From Candidatus Rikenella faecigallinarum (GTDB lineage: Bacteria > Bacteroidota > Bacteroidia > Bacteroidales > Rikenellaceae), in NCBI GenBank assembly GCA_019113395.1, contig DXHL01000006.1, forward strand, positions 62,001 to 126,000: 64,000 nt of DNA, in the 5' to 3' direction. The position numbers and the translations under genes were made by a program. Positions 55,547 to 63,596 of this stretch are shown here, piece after piece (position 1 is the stretch's first letter; every line of letters starts with the position of its first letter). The notes below the pieces were generated by a model, which was not told where the DNA came from, ran no database searches, and saw nothing but the letters and a program-made list of their open reading frames with translations.

Positions 55547-56113
55547 TTAAAGTCCTTGCGGATTTTGAGGGAAGTTGTTGGGTCGGTGCCGCACGATGGC
55601 CGAGGTAAAGAGTGCCACGAAACCGCCCTGAAAGAGCATGGCAATCATATTGGCCAGAATCACCACAAAAAGGTTGTGCATCAGGGCCACTGCGGCCTGC
55701 ACCTGTTCGGCCGTCATCAGGCCCGACGAGACATAGAGTTGCGCGACCTGGTCGATGGTCGAACCATAGAACTGGGGGTCGATGACCTCGGTAAGCAGGA
55801 AGTAACCCGCGCCATAGACAATCCCGCTGAGGAGCGACACCAGCACCGAGAATCCGAAGGCTCGTCCGTAGGTAAAGCCGTTGGGTCTGCGTTGCGGGTC
55901 GGGCGGGCAGAGGGCTGCCGCCCGACGCCCGTAGATAATCAGCACGGCCACCACCACCGCAAAGGTGGCGAACGAGAGGAGCAGCGAGAGCACTCCCCCC
56001 GCATCCCGCAAGAGATACTGCAGGAACATCACCACGAAGAGTCCCAGCCCCATGACCATGGCCGCTGTGAACACCTCGGCCGTATACTGTTTTTTACGTT
56101 CTTTTTCGTCCAT
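55547..56113 (-). CDS. DUF4199 family membrane protein
   Basis: 188 residues from ATG 56113, the start that follows the Sua5 stop by 8 bp; the longer frame to 56182 would overlap Sua5. Four membrane segments are visible (AEVFTAAMVMGLGLFVVMFL, then VLSLLLSFATFAVVVAVLIIYG, a third near 90-110, a fourth near 145-170). The arrangement beside a family 2 glycosyltransferase is typical of DUF4199 in Bacteroidota. The role is unknown. Confidence 0.85.
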   Translation of the reverse strand: MDEKERKKQYTAEVFTAAMVMGLGLFVVMFLQYLLRDAGGVLSLLLSFATFAVVVAVLIIYGRRAAALCPPDPQRRPNGFTYGRAFGFSVLVSLLSGIVYGAGYFLLTEVIDPQFYGSTIDQVAQLYVSSGLMTAEQVQAAVALMHNLFVVILANMIAMLFQGGFVALFTSAIVRHRPNNFPQNPQGL

Positions 56114-56121
56114 CCGTATGA

Positions 56122-56736
56122 TTACATTTCGAGTTCCTGCCGTCCCTGACGAACGATATTGACCTCCCCGTTTGCGGTACAATCCACGACGGTCGAGGCA
56201 AAGTTGTCGCCCATGCCGCCGTCAATCACGGCATCCACTGCCGCATAGCGTTCGTGTATCAGTTCGGGGTCTGTGATATATTCCACCTCATCGCCCACAT
56301 CATCGGTCCGCACCGAAGCGGTCACCAACGGCATCCCGAGTTCCCGCACAATCGCCTGCGCTATGGCGTTGTCAGGGATACGCACTCCGACTGTCTTACG
56401 CCCCACCATCACCTTGTCGGAGATTTTCGACGAGGCGGGCAAAATAAAGGTAAAGGGTCCCGGAAGATTGTGTTTGAGGAGTTTGAAGACCAGGTTGTCC
56501 ACCTTGGCATACTCGGCCACCTCACGGATATCGGCACAGACAATGGACATTTCGGAAGAGTCCTTTCCGCCGCGAATGGTGCGCAGGCGTTCGATGGCCT
56601 TGGGTTGGTCGAGCGCACACCCCAGCGCATAAACCGTATCGGTCGGATAGACGATAACTCCGCCGTGTTGCAGGATATCGACGACCTGTCGGAGGATACG
56701 TTCGTTGGGATTTTCGGGATAGAGTTTGAGTATCAT
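56122..56736 (-). CDS. Threonylcarbamoyl-AMP synthase, Sua5/YciO/YrdC family
   Basis: Makes threonylcarbamoyl-AMP from threonine, bicarbonate and ATP for the t6A37 modification of tRNAs. 204 residues. Motifs: GGVIVYPTDTVYALGCAL, KRGGKD-like SEMSIVCADI, LPGPFTFILPAS and a GVRIPDN segment. The promoter box TACCTTTG at 56741-56748 ends four bases before the ATG, so the message is probably leaderless. A YciO-type paralogue cannot be excluded. Confidence 0.88.
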   Translation of the reverse strand: MILKLYPENPNERILRQVVDILQHGGVIVYPTDTVYALGCALDQPKAIERLRTIRGGKDSSEMSIVCADIREVAEYAKVDNLVFKLLKHNLPGPFTFILPASSKISDKVMVGRKTVGVRIPDNAIAQAIVRELGMPLVTASVRTDDVGDEVEYITDPELIHERYAAVDAVIDGGMGDNFASTVVDCTANGEVNIVRQGRQELEM

Positions 56737-56740
56737 GCCC

Positions 56741-56748
56741 CAAAGGTA
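56741..56748 (-). promoter_or_regulatory. -7 promoter box (TACCTTTG), leaderless start
   Basis: Exact TAnnTTTG match with only four bases between the box and the ATG of the Sua5-family gene. Transcription would start at or just before the start codon. Confidence 0.65.
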
Positions 56749-56811
56749 AGGATTTCTCCGGGATTGTGCGGCACAGGGAGAGCGGCAGTTGGGGTATCAG
56801 CCATAAAAAAA

Positions 56812-56911
56812 GTGGGTAAGCTACTTGCATCGCACCGCTACAACCGCCTACCCTTGCTGCCTTCCGGCCCTGGGGGATTCAGCAGGAGCTGGTCGTACAA
56901 GACTTACCCAC
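56812..56911 (-). ncRNA. ffs: Signal recognition particle RNA (4.5S-type)
   Basis: About 100 nt on the minus strand. The ends pair as GTGGGTAAG/CTTACCCAC. The apical part carries the SRP domain IV signature GGCCGGAAGGCAGCA, with the GGAA tetraloop and the internal loop that binds Ffh. Seven T immediately after the 3' end form the terminator. The promoter is at 56916-56923. It belongs to the short bacterial class, with no Alu domain. Confidence 0.93.
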
Positions 56912-56915
56912 GGCG

Positions 56916-56923
56916 CAAAAGTA
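56916..56923 (-). promoter_or_regulatory. -7 promoter box (TACTTTTG) of SRP RNA
   Basis: Exact TAnnTTTG match five bases before the inferred 5' end of the SRP RNA. Confidence 0.7.
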
Positions 56924-56975
56924 AGGCAAATTTCGCAGACACGCAACCGAGGGGTGACGATTTTCGTTTTTTGCG

Positions 56976-56983
56976 TACCTTTG
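56976..56983 (+). promoter_or_regulatory. -7 promoter box (TACCTTTG) of mltG
   Basis: Exact TAnnTTTG match about 54 bp upstream of the mltG start, divergent from the SRP RNA promoter. Confidence 0.6.
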
Positions 56984-57036
56984 GGCAGTCTGCCGCCATC
57001 GACGAGCGGACCTCCGATAACCGAAATGCATGGATT

Positions 57037-58134
57037 ATGACTCAACGCAAAACCACCCGAAGCAAGACATCAGCTAAAAAACGCTCCTCGCGGCGCCTTT
57101 CGACTCGCGGCATCGTGATACTCACCGCACTTCTTCTTATTTTGATAGTCGTTGCGGGTGCTTTCGGCTGGAAGCAGTACACGTATCGTTTCGGAACGGC
57201 CGTGGTGCGCGGCGGAACGATACAGGTTGCTACGGGAACCACCTTTGACGAGCTGACGCGCCGACTGGCCGACAGCGGTTTCATACGCAACACCCGCAAG
57301 TGGATTTCCTATGCCCATTCGAATGGTTTGGACAGTGTGCAGGCCGGGAACTACACCCTGCAAAAGGGAGCCTCGTACCGCTCGGCCTTGAGCATGTTCC
57401 GCTACGGCCGTCAGACCCCGGTGAGGCTTACGTTCAACAATATCCGGACGATGGAGCGGCTGGCGGGAGTCGTCTCGAAATACATCGAGGCGGATTCAGT
57501 CACGTTGCTCGCCACGCTGCAGGACCCGACCGTCATTCGCTCCACGGGACTCACCCCGGCCACCTTCCCGTCGCTGTTTATTCCGAACACCTACGAGGTG
57601 TATTGGACCCTGACTCCGGAAGGTTTTGTGGAACGGATGCAGAAAGAGCACGACCGTTTCTGGAACGAGGAGCGGCGCGAAAAGGCTCAAACGCTGGGGT
57701 TCACTCCCGAAGAGATAGCCACCATCGCCTCGATAGTGATTGAGGAGACCAAATACCGCGGCGAGATGACGCAGGTGGCAGGCGTATATGTCAACCGTTT
57801 ACGGGCAGGAATGCCGTTGCAGGCCGACCCGACGGTCAAGTATGCCCTGGGCGACCCGTCGATACGCCGTGTGCTGAATCGTCACCTGACCGTCGATTCG
57901 CCGTACAACACCTATAAATATGCGGGATTGCCTCCGGGACCGATATGTGTACCGCCGATATCGGCCATCGACGCCACCCTGGCCTATGCCGACCCGGCCA
58001 ACCGACACAACTACTACTATTTCTGTGCGAAGGCCGATTTTTCGGGTCACCACGCCTTTGCCCGCACGCTCCCCGAACACAACCGCAATGCCGCCGCCTA
58101 TGCGGCTGAGCTCAATCGGCGCGGCATCCGATAA
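57037..58134 (+). CDS. mltG: Endolytic peptidoglycan transglycosylase MltG
   Basis: Inner-membrane enzyme that cuts nascent glycan strands and sets their length. 365 residues. A basic cytoplasmic start is followed by one membrane segment (about 24-45). The periplasmic domain includes a LysM-like region and the YceG catalytic domain with IPNTYEVYW, ASIVIEETKYRGEM (catalytic Glu region), VYVNRL, MPLQADPTVKYALG and SPYNTYKYAGLPPGPICVP. The ATG at 57037 follows the promoter; the 261 codons upstream in frame overlap the antisense Sua5 and SRP genes. The CDF gene follows 15 bp downstream. Confidence 0.94.
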   Translation: MTQRKTTRSKTSAKKRSSRRLSTRGIVILTALLLILIVVAGAFGWKQYTYRFGTAVVRGGTIQVATGTTFDELTRRLADSGFIRNTRKWISYAHSNGLDSVQAGNYTLQKGASYRSALSMFRYGRQTPVRLTFNNIRTMERLAGVVSKYIEADSVTLLATLQDPTVIRSTGLTPATFPSLFIPNTYEVYWTLTPEGFVERMQKEHDRFWNEERREKAQTLGFTPEEIATIASIVIEETKYRGEMTQVAGVYVNRLRAGMPLQADPTVKYALGDPSIRRVLNRHLTVDSPYNTYKYAGLPPGPICVPPISAIDATLAYADPANRHNYYYFCAKADFSGHHAFARTLPEHNRNAAAYAAELNRRGIR

Positions 58135-58149
58135 CTCATCCCACACCCT

Positions 58150-59061
58150 ATGGCCCACGAACACCCCCACACGCACAGCCACTCCCACACCCACCACCAT
58201 GCTACGGGAAACATGGCGATTGCCTTTTTCGTCAATCTCGGTTTTGCCATGATTGAGCTCATCGGCGGCCTCTGGACAAACAGCATCGCCATCCTCTCGG
58301 ACGCTTTCCATGACTTTGGCGACAGCCTCTCGCTGGCCGTTGCCTGGCGGCTGCAGAAGGTTTCCGAACGCAAGGCCGACGCACGATACTCCTACGGATA
58401 CAAACGCTTCTCGCTGCTGGGAGCCCTGTTTATTTCGGCCGTGTTGCTGGTGGGTTCGACCGTTATCATTTATGAATGTATCGGTCGGTTGTTCGCTCCT
58501 CAAACCCCCAATGCCGAAGGGATGCTGGGGCTGGCCCTCTTCGGTATTCTGGCCAACGGCTTTGCCGCGCTGCGGCTCCATCGGGGCGGCTCGCTCAGCG
58601 AACGCGCCGTGATGCTCCACATGATGGAGGACGTCCTGGGATGGGTAGCCGTGCTGGTGGTGAGTCTCGTGATGCTGTTTGTCGAGGTGCCTATGCTCGA
58701 CCCGCTGCTCTCGATAGCCATCTCGTGCTGGGTGCTGTTCAACGTCTATCGGAACCTGAAGGCCACCTTCCGCGTGCTGCTGCAGCACACCCCCACCAAT
58801 ATCGATACCGAAAAACTCAAACGGGAGCTGCTCTCCCTGCCCGAGGTAGCCTCCATCCACGACCTCCATCTGTGGAGCCTGGACGGCGAACACAACATCA
58901 GCACGCTGCACGTGGTTTTGACACGCCCGATTCCCTGCGAAGCGCTGACCGCGTTAAAAAATGAGATTCGACGCATTTGTGCCGAGAATGGCACGGAACA
59001 TGCTACGATAGAGTTCGAGTGTGCCGACGAAGCGTGCGTCTATCAGCACTGTTCGCATTAA
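58150..59061 (+). CDS. Cation diffusion facilitator (zinc exporter, ZitB/CzcD type)
   Basis: 303 residues. A His-rich N-terminus (residues 3-17, seven or more His) probably senses or buffers zinc. Six membrane segments follow, with the metal sites SDAFHDFGD in helix 2 and HMMEDVLGW in helix 5, i.e. the HD-HD pattern of zinc transporters. A C-terminal cytoplasmic domain contains HDLHLWSLDGEHNISTLHV and ends in a Cys/His-containing tail. It exchanges Zn2+ (or Cd2+) for protons. The start follows mltG by 15 bp. Confidence 0.93.
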   Translation: MAHEHPHTHSHSHTHHHATGNMAIAFFVNLGFAMIELIGGLWTNSIAILSDAFHDFGDSLSLAVAWRLQKVSERKADARYSYGYKRFSLLGALFISAVLLVGSTVIIYECIGRLFAPQTPNAEGMLGLALFGILANGFAALRLHRGGSLSERAVMLHMMEDVLGWVAVLVVSLVMLFVEVPMLDPLLSIAISCWVLFNVYRNLKATFRVLLQHTPTNIDTEKLKRELLSLPEVASIHDLHLWSLDGEHNISTLHVVLTRPIPCEALTALKNEIRRICAENGTEHATIEFECADEACVYQHCSH

Positions 59062-59081
59062 GGTACGCCCCACAGACCCGT

Positions 59082-60014
59082 ATGGAATTTCAATATCACA
59101 CCCTCTCCTTTGGAGCCGATTACGACGGCGAGGTGATTGCCACACTTATCGAGGCTCCCCGCCCGACCCACGATACGGGGCGGGCGGTGCTCTATGTGCA
59201 CGGATATATCGACTATTTCTTTCAGGAGCACATGGCCGAGGCTTTTGCAGCACACGGATACCGTTTCTACGCCGTTGAACTGCGCAAGTACGGCCGTTCG
59301 CTGCGGGAGGGACACCATCCGAATTTTGCCCGCTCGATGTACGAATATTACCCCGAACTGACCGAGAGCATTCGCCGCATACGGAGTGCGGGGGCGACAG
59401 ATATCGTGCTGCTGGGCCATTCGACAGGCGGCCTGTTGTCCGCTCTCTATGCCGACGACGGCCCCGAACGGTCGGCCCTGCGCTGCGTGGTGCTCAACAG
59501 CCCCTTTCTGGAGTTCAACACCACCTGGTTCAAACGCAACGTATCGATACCCCTGGCGGGTTTCCTCAGCATCGTTTTCCCCTTTGCCCATAAGGGGAAC
59601 AAGTTGTCGCCGCTCTATGCCCAAAGCGTCCACCGCGACCACCACGGCGAATGGGATTTCGACACCACACTGAAACCCATCGAGGGGATTCCGCTCTATT
59701 TTGCGTGGTTACGTGCCGTGCGGAAAGGGCAACAGCGCATTAAACGGGGGCTGCACATCGAGGTGCCTGTGCTGGTGATGAGTTCAGACCGTTCCTATTT
59801 TGGCAGCGACTGGAGCGACGAGCTGTTTTGTACGGATTCGGTACTGAATGTGGCCGACATAGCCCGTTACGCTCCGAAACTGGGTCGTTCGGTCACCTGT
59901 CGGCAGATAGCGGGCGGCATGCACGACCTGTTTCTCTCCCGCAAGGCCGTACGGGAGGAGGCTTTTCGGGTGATGTTTGCGTGGTTGGACGAGATTTTCG
60001 GCACTCAAGCCTAA
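59082..60014 (+). CDS. Alpha/beta hydrolase, lysophospholipase-like
   Basis: 310 residues. The nucleophile elbow GHSTGG puts the catalytic Ser at about 114. An early VLYVHGYIDYFF provides the oxyanion region, and MSSDRSYFGSDWSD plus the C-terminal GGMHDLFLSR supply the likely Asp and His. It resembles the serine aminopeptidase S33/monoglyceride lipase group. The substrate is unknown. ATG at 59082 gives the usual N-terminus and follows the CDF stop by 20 bp; the longer frame overlaps that gene. Confidence 0.85.
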   Translation: MEFQYHTLSFGADYDGEVIATLIEAPRPTHDTGRAVLYVHGYIDYFFQEHMAEAFAAHGYRFYAVELRKYGRSLREGHHPNFARSMYEYYPELTESIRRIRSAGATDIVLLGHSTGGLLSALYADDGPERSALRCVVLNSPFLEFNTTWFKRNVSIPLAGFLSIVFPFAHKGNKLSPLYAQSVHRDHHGEWDFDTTLKPIEGIPLYFAWLRAVRKGQQRIKRGLHIEVPVLVMSSDRSYFGSDWSDELFCTDSVLNVADIARYAPKLGRSVTCRQIAGGMHDLFLSRKAVREEAFRVMFAWLDEIFGTQA

Positions 60015-60031
60015 TCGGCACAGCACAAAAT

Positions 60032-60077
60032 GACGCGCCCAAACTCTCCTCACAGAGAGTTTGGGCGCGTCGGCTTT
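60032..60077 (+). terminator. Rho-independent terminator after the hydrolase gene
   Basis: 17-bp perfect stem (60032-60048 with 60055-60071) with a six-base loop, then GGCTTTTCG. Confidence 0.85.
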
Positions 60078-60081
60078 TCGG

Positions 60082-60165
60082 TGCGGATGAAGGGACTCGA
60101 ACCCCCACGCCGGTTAAGGCACCAGATCCTAAGTCTGGCGTGGCTACCAATTACACCACATCCGC
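60082..60165 (-). tRNA. tRNA-Leu (TAG anticodon)
   Basis: 84-nt class II tRNA on the minus strand. The acceptor stem is GCGGATG/CATCCGC with discriminator A. The anticodon arm CCAGA-CTTAGGA-TCTGG gives anticodon TAG for CUA codons. A long variable arm follows, and the T loop is GGTTCGAGTC. The CCA is not encoded. Confidence 0.93.
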
Positions 60166-60180
60166 GGGACAAGGCGAGGG

Positions 60181-60188
60181 CAAAAGTA
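60181..60188 (-). promoter_or_regulatory. -7 promoter box (TACTTTTG) of tRNA-Leu
   Basis: Exact TAnnTTTG match 16 bases upstream of the mature 5' end. Confidence 0.6.
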
Positions 60189-60235
60189 GGCAAAATCGGC
60201 GGTTTTTGCAAAACCTGCCGCCGCAGCGCCTTCCC

Positions 60236-61285
60236 TTAGCAGCAAACCCGGGTCAGCATCGCAATATATTGGTCTATGCCCTGCTCTATCTCCTCAATAT
60301 AGACAAACTCATCGGCGCTGTGGGAGCGGGCCGAATCGCCCGGCCCCATCTTGAGCGAGGGGATGGAGAGCAGAGCCTGGTCGGAGGTAGTGGGGGAGCC
60401 AAAGGTTTTTCGTCCCAACTCCGTTCCTGCCACCACAATGGGGTGTGACGGGTCGATGTAGGAGGGCTTCAGGCGCAGCGACCGCGGAGTGACCTCCGAC
60501 TGTACATGTTCGCGCACCACGGCCAGCACCTCTTCGTTGGTGTATCGGTCACACACCCGCACATCCACCGTAAAACGGCACTCGGCAGGAACCACATTGT
60601 GCTGGGTCCCGGCACTGATGATGGTGACACTCATTTTCACCGGTCCGAAGAGTTCCGACTCTTTCGGAAAACGGTAGGTTCGGAACCATTCGATATCCTG
60701 CAGGGCACGGTAGATGGCATTATCCCCCTCGTCGCGAGCCGCATGCCCCGCACGCCCGTGCGCCACACAGTCCAACACCATCAGCCCCCGTTCGGCAATG
60801 GCCATCTGCATTTGGGTCGGTTCGCCGACCATGGCAAAACTCAACTCGCCCAACTGCGGCAGGATGCTCTCAATGCCGTTCTGCCCCGAGACCTCCTCCT
60901 CGGCCGTCAGAGCCAGACAGAGGTTATATTTCAATCCCTCCAGTGGATAAAAATGGAGGAATGCGGCCGTCAGAGCCACCACACTCGCCCCCGCATCATT
61001 ACTGCCCAGCCCATACAACCGACCCTCTTCGACATCGGGTCGGAACGGGTCACGGGTATAGGCACTGTTGGGTTTGACGGTATCGTGATGGGAGTTGAGC
61101 AGGATAGTCGGTTTCGAGGAGTCGAAATGGCGGTTGTAGGCCCAGACATTATTTTGTTGTCTGTGCACCTCCGCTACGCCTTTGTCGGAGAGAAAGGCTG
61201 CCAGCAGGTCGGCCGTCAGGTTCTCTTCGCGGCTGAACGACGGCGTTGCAATCATCTTTTGCAACAACTGGATATAAGTATTCAT
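60236..61285 (-). CDS. M20 family metallohydrolase (ArgE/DapE type)
   Basis: 349 residues. Dinuclear zinc motifs: ILLNSHHDTVKPN, YGLGSNDAGASVV and LALTAEEEVSGQNGIE. The dimerisation domain lies in the middle third. In Bacteroidota relatives annotated this way are often acyl-ornithine or acyl-citrulline deacetylases of arginine synthesis, but no other arginine gene is nearby, so the substrate stays open. It is 45 bp downstream of ispH in the same orientation. Confidence 0.85.
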   Translation of the reverse strand: MNTYIQLLQKMIATPSFSREENLTADLLAAFLSDKGVAEVHRQQNNVWAYNRHFDSSKPTILLNSHHDTVKPNSAYTRDPFRPDVEEGRLYGLGSNDAGASVVALTAAFLHFYPLEGLKYNLCLALTAEEEVSGQNGIESILPQLGELSFAMVGEPTQMQMAIAERGLMVLDCVAHGRAGHAARDEGDNAIYRALQDIEWFRTYRFPKESELFGPVKMSVTIISAGTQHNVVPAECRFTVDVRVCDRYTNEEVLAVVREHVQSEVTPRSLRLKPSYIDPSHPIVVAGTELGRKTFGSPTTSDQALLSIPSLKMGPGDSARSHSADEFVYIEEIEQGIDQYIAMLTRVCC

Positions 61286-61330
61286 TGGATAACGTTCCTT
61301 TTGACAACAGCGAGAAAAACGGCCATGCGC

Positions 61331-62197
61331 CTACCGGGTCATCCGCGCGATAGCTCCAGCCACCTCCTCCATCAACCATTTAGGGGTCGAGGTAGCTCCA
61401 CAAACCCCCACTGACTGCATCCCTTCGAACCACTCGGGCCGCAGTTCCGAGGCATCCTCCACCTTATACGTCCGTTCATTGGCCTCGCGGCAGAGCCCGT
61501 AGAGCACCTTTCCGTTGGAACTTTTGCTGCCGCTCACGAAGACCACCACATCGAAACGTGCAGCAAACTCCTGCAGGTGGGGTCCCCGGTTCGAAACCTG
61601 ACGGCATATGGTGTCGTGTACGGTCACCTGTTCGGGATGGTATGCCCGCCGCAGGATTTCTTCCCGCACCGCTTGAAAAAGACTGAGGCTCTGGGTTGTT
61701 TGCGAAAGCAGACAAACAGGACGCGAGAAATCGATTCTTTCGAGGTCGTTGAGCGACTGCACCACGATTGCCTCTTCCTCGGTCTGCCCCGTGAGGCCGA
61801 CCACCTCGGCATGGCCCGGTTTTCCGAGAATAACCACCTGCCCGCCAACCGTGCGCATCTCCTCCCACGCCCGCCGCACCCGCTCCTGCAACTTGGCCAC
61901 CACGGGACAGGTCGCATCCACCAGTTCAATGCCATAACGCTTCGCCAAAGCATACGTTGCCGGCGGTTCGCCGTGGGCCCGTATCAGGACGCATTTCCCG
62001 CTCAACTCGGGCAAACGGTCGTGCTCCACCGTGTGAAGCCCCAACTGTTCGAGGCGCGTAACCTCCACCCGATTGTGGACAATATCCCCAAGGGACCACA
62101 CACCCCCCTCACGCGTGGACAACAACTCTTCGGCTGCCGTAATGGCCTTCACGACCCCGAAGCAAAATCCCGATTTTTCGTCAATTTCGATGTGCAT
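61331..62197 (-). CDS. ispH: 4-hydroxy-3-methylbut-2-enyl diphosphate reductase
   Basis: Last MEP-pathway step, forming isopentenyl and dimethylallyl diphosphate with a [4Fe-4S] cluster. 288 residues. The three cluster cysteines are seen in GFCFGV (Cys12), VDATCPVV, and HDTICRQVSNR. HNRVEVTRL and GSKSSNGKVLY (substrate-binding Ser and Asn) are also present. It lies 51 bp downstream of trmB and probably in its operon. Confidence 0.95.
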   Translation of the reverse strand: MHIEIDEKSGFCFGVVKAITAAEELLSTREGGVWSLGDIVHNRVEVTRLEQLGLHTVEHDRLPELSGKCVLIRAHGEPPATYALAKRYGIELVDATCPVVAKLQERVRRAWEEMRTVGGQVVILGKPGHAEVVGLTGQTEEEAIVVQSLNDLERIDFSRPVCLLSQTTQSLSLFQAVREEILRRAYHPEQVTVHDTICRQVSNRGPHLQEFAARFDVVVFVSGSKSSNGKVLYGLCREANERTYKVEDASELRPEWFEGMQSVGVCGATSTPKWLMEEVAGAIARMTR

Positions 62198-62248
62198 ACC
62201 TCAACGGTCTCCTTTTCATACATGCGCCGCCGTTCGACCATCCATCCG

Positions 62249-62989
62249 CTACCGCACCGGCGTATGCTCGCCCACCAACAATTCGTCAGCCGGAAAATCG
62301 GGCGCCGTAAACGAGGTTCGCCCCCCCGGCGACCACTGCAGGTAGGTAATGGGCAGCCCCTCGGCCAGAAAACGCGTCTCGTAGGTGGTTTTTATCGAGA
62401 GGCGGGCATCGGCAATGCCCTTGCCGTAAATATCGTCGCAGCAGACCGTCGGCACAATCCCGTTGGCCTCGAGCACCGCACGGGTATAGTTGTGCAGGTG
62501 TCCCGAATCGGTCTTCAGGTGGATGATACCGTCAGGGCGCAGAAACTGTGCATAGCGTTCCAGGAAACCGGGTGCCGTCAGCCGTTTGTTCACACGCCGT
62601 TTGTTCATCTGCGGGTCGGGGAAGGTAATCCAGATTTGGTCCACCTCGCCCGGCGCAAAGAAGGAGCCGATAAACTCAATACGGGTCCGCAGGAAAGCCA
62701 CATTGGCCATCTCCTGTTCGGTCGCCGTCTTGGCCCCGCGCCACATCCGCGCCCCTTTGATATCCACCCCGATGTAGTTCACCTCGGGATGCGCCGCCGC
62801 CAGTCCCACGGTATACTCGCCCCGTCCGCAGCCCAACTCGAGCACTATCGGGTTGTCGTTGCCGAAAAAGTCACTGCGCCAGTGTCCCTTCAGGGGGTGG
62901 TCTTTACCGAAGATTTCATCAAACTCGGGTTGCACCATGCACCGGAAGGTGAGGTTTTCGCTGAATTTCTTGAGTTTATTTTTTCCCAT
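62249..62989 (-). CDS. trmB: tRNA (guanine46-N7)-methyltransferase
   Basis: Adds the m7G46 in the variable loop of tRNAs. 246 residues from ATG 62989 (GKNKLKKFSE); an in-frame ATG 24 bases earlier is less typical. SAM-binding VLELGCGRGEYTVGLA and the substrate motif ITFPDPQMNKRRVNKRL are clear. C-terminal residues TYETRF are conserved. Confidence 0.94.
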   Translation of the reverse strand: MGKNKLKKFSENLTFRCMVQPEFDEIFGKDHPLKGHWRSDFFGNDNPIVLELGCGRGEYTVGLAAAHPEVNYIGVDIKGARMWRGAKTATEQEMANVAFLRTRIEFIGSFFAPGEVDQIWITFPDPQMNKRRVNKRLTAPGFLERYAQFLRPDGIIHLKTDSGHLHNYTRAVLEANGIVPTVCCDDIYGKGIADARLSIKTTYETRFLAEGLPITYLQWSPGGRTSFTAPDFPADELLVGEHTPVR

Positions 62990-63056
62990 AAGGAGATTGA
63001 TTGCGGTCCACAAAGATTTAGTCGAGCGTCCATTCCACCATCCAAAGGCGACACGC

Positions 63057-63596
63057 CTACTCCGCCACCGTCACAGGGGCCGCCTGACTGACCGTCACCC
63101 CGAGCGACAGCACCCCCACCAACGGGTCATCACCACTCAGCTGGCGAATGGAGAGGGCATATTCGCCCGCTGCACGATAGCGTATCCGACTGCGATAGCG
63201 TTGGGTGAGGTCGTAATGGTTGGAGTAGTGATTGCCATACCACTGCCACTCGCCTCCCTCGGAGGGTTTCCCGAGCGGCAGATAGACCGTATCGACCCAA
63301 AAGCGTTTATCGGGCGTCACGGCCTTGATTTCGAGCGGCAGCTCCGCATAGGCAAAGTCGGCACGGTGGCGAACGGTAATATCCACCCATCGGTCTGACG
63401 GCGTTCCTCCCCGCAGGGTATCCACCCCGAGCGGCACAAAGGTAAAGACCACCGACTGGTTCTGTTTCCACCCCGACGCCGGCAGGTCATACATCTCCAT
63501 GTAATCCCGCGCGACACACCCCGTCAGAAGCGTCATACACCACCCTGCCAGCCAAACCACACCCCCACGCACCCATATATGTTCTCTACGCTTCAT
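63057..63596 (-). CDS. GldH-like lipoprotein
   Basis: 179 residues from ATG 63596. The signal anchor ends at lipobox LLTGC (about residue 25-29). The body (DLPASGWKQNQSVVFTFVPLG, then WVDITVRHRADFAYAELPLEI and YDLTQRYRSRIRY) matches the gliding-motility lipoprotein H pattern found across Bacteroidota, including non-gliding Bacteroidales. It overlaps the end of the upstream PSP1-like gene by 11 bp, as seen for the ricT-gldH pair in relatives. The function in non-gliding species is unclear. Confidence 0.75.
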   Translation of the reverse strand: MKRREHIWVRGGVVWLAGWCMTLLTGCVARDYMEMYDLPASGWKQNQSVVFTFVPLGVDTLRGGTPSDRWVDITVRHRADFAYAELPLEIKAVTPDKRFWVDTVYLPLGKPSEGGEWQWYGNHYSNHYDLTQRYRSRIRYRAAGEYALSIRQLSGDDPLVGVLSLGVTVSQAAPVTVAE

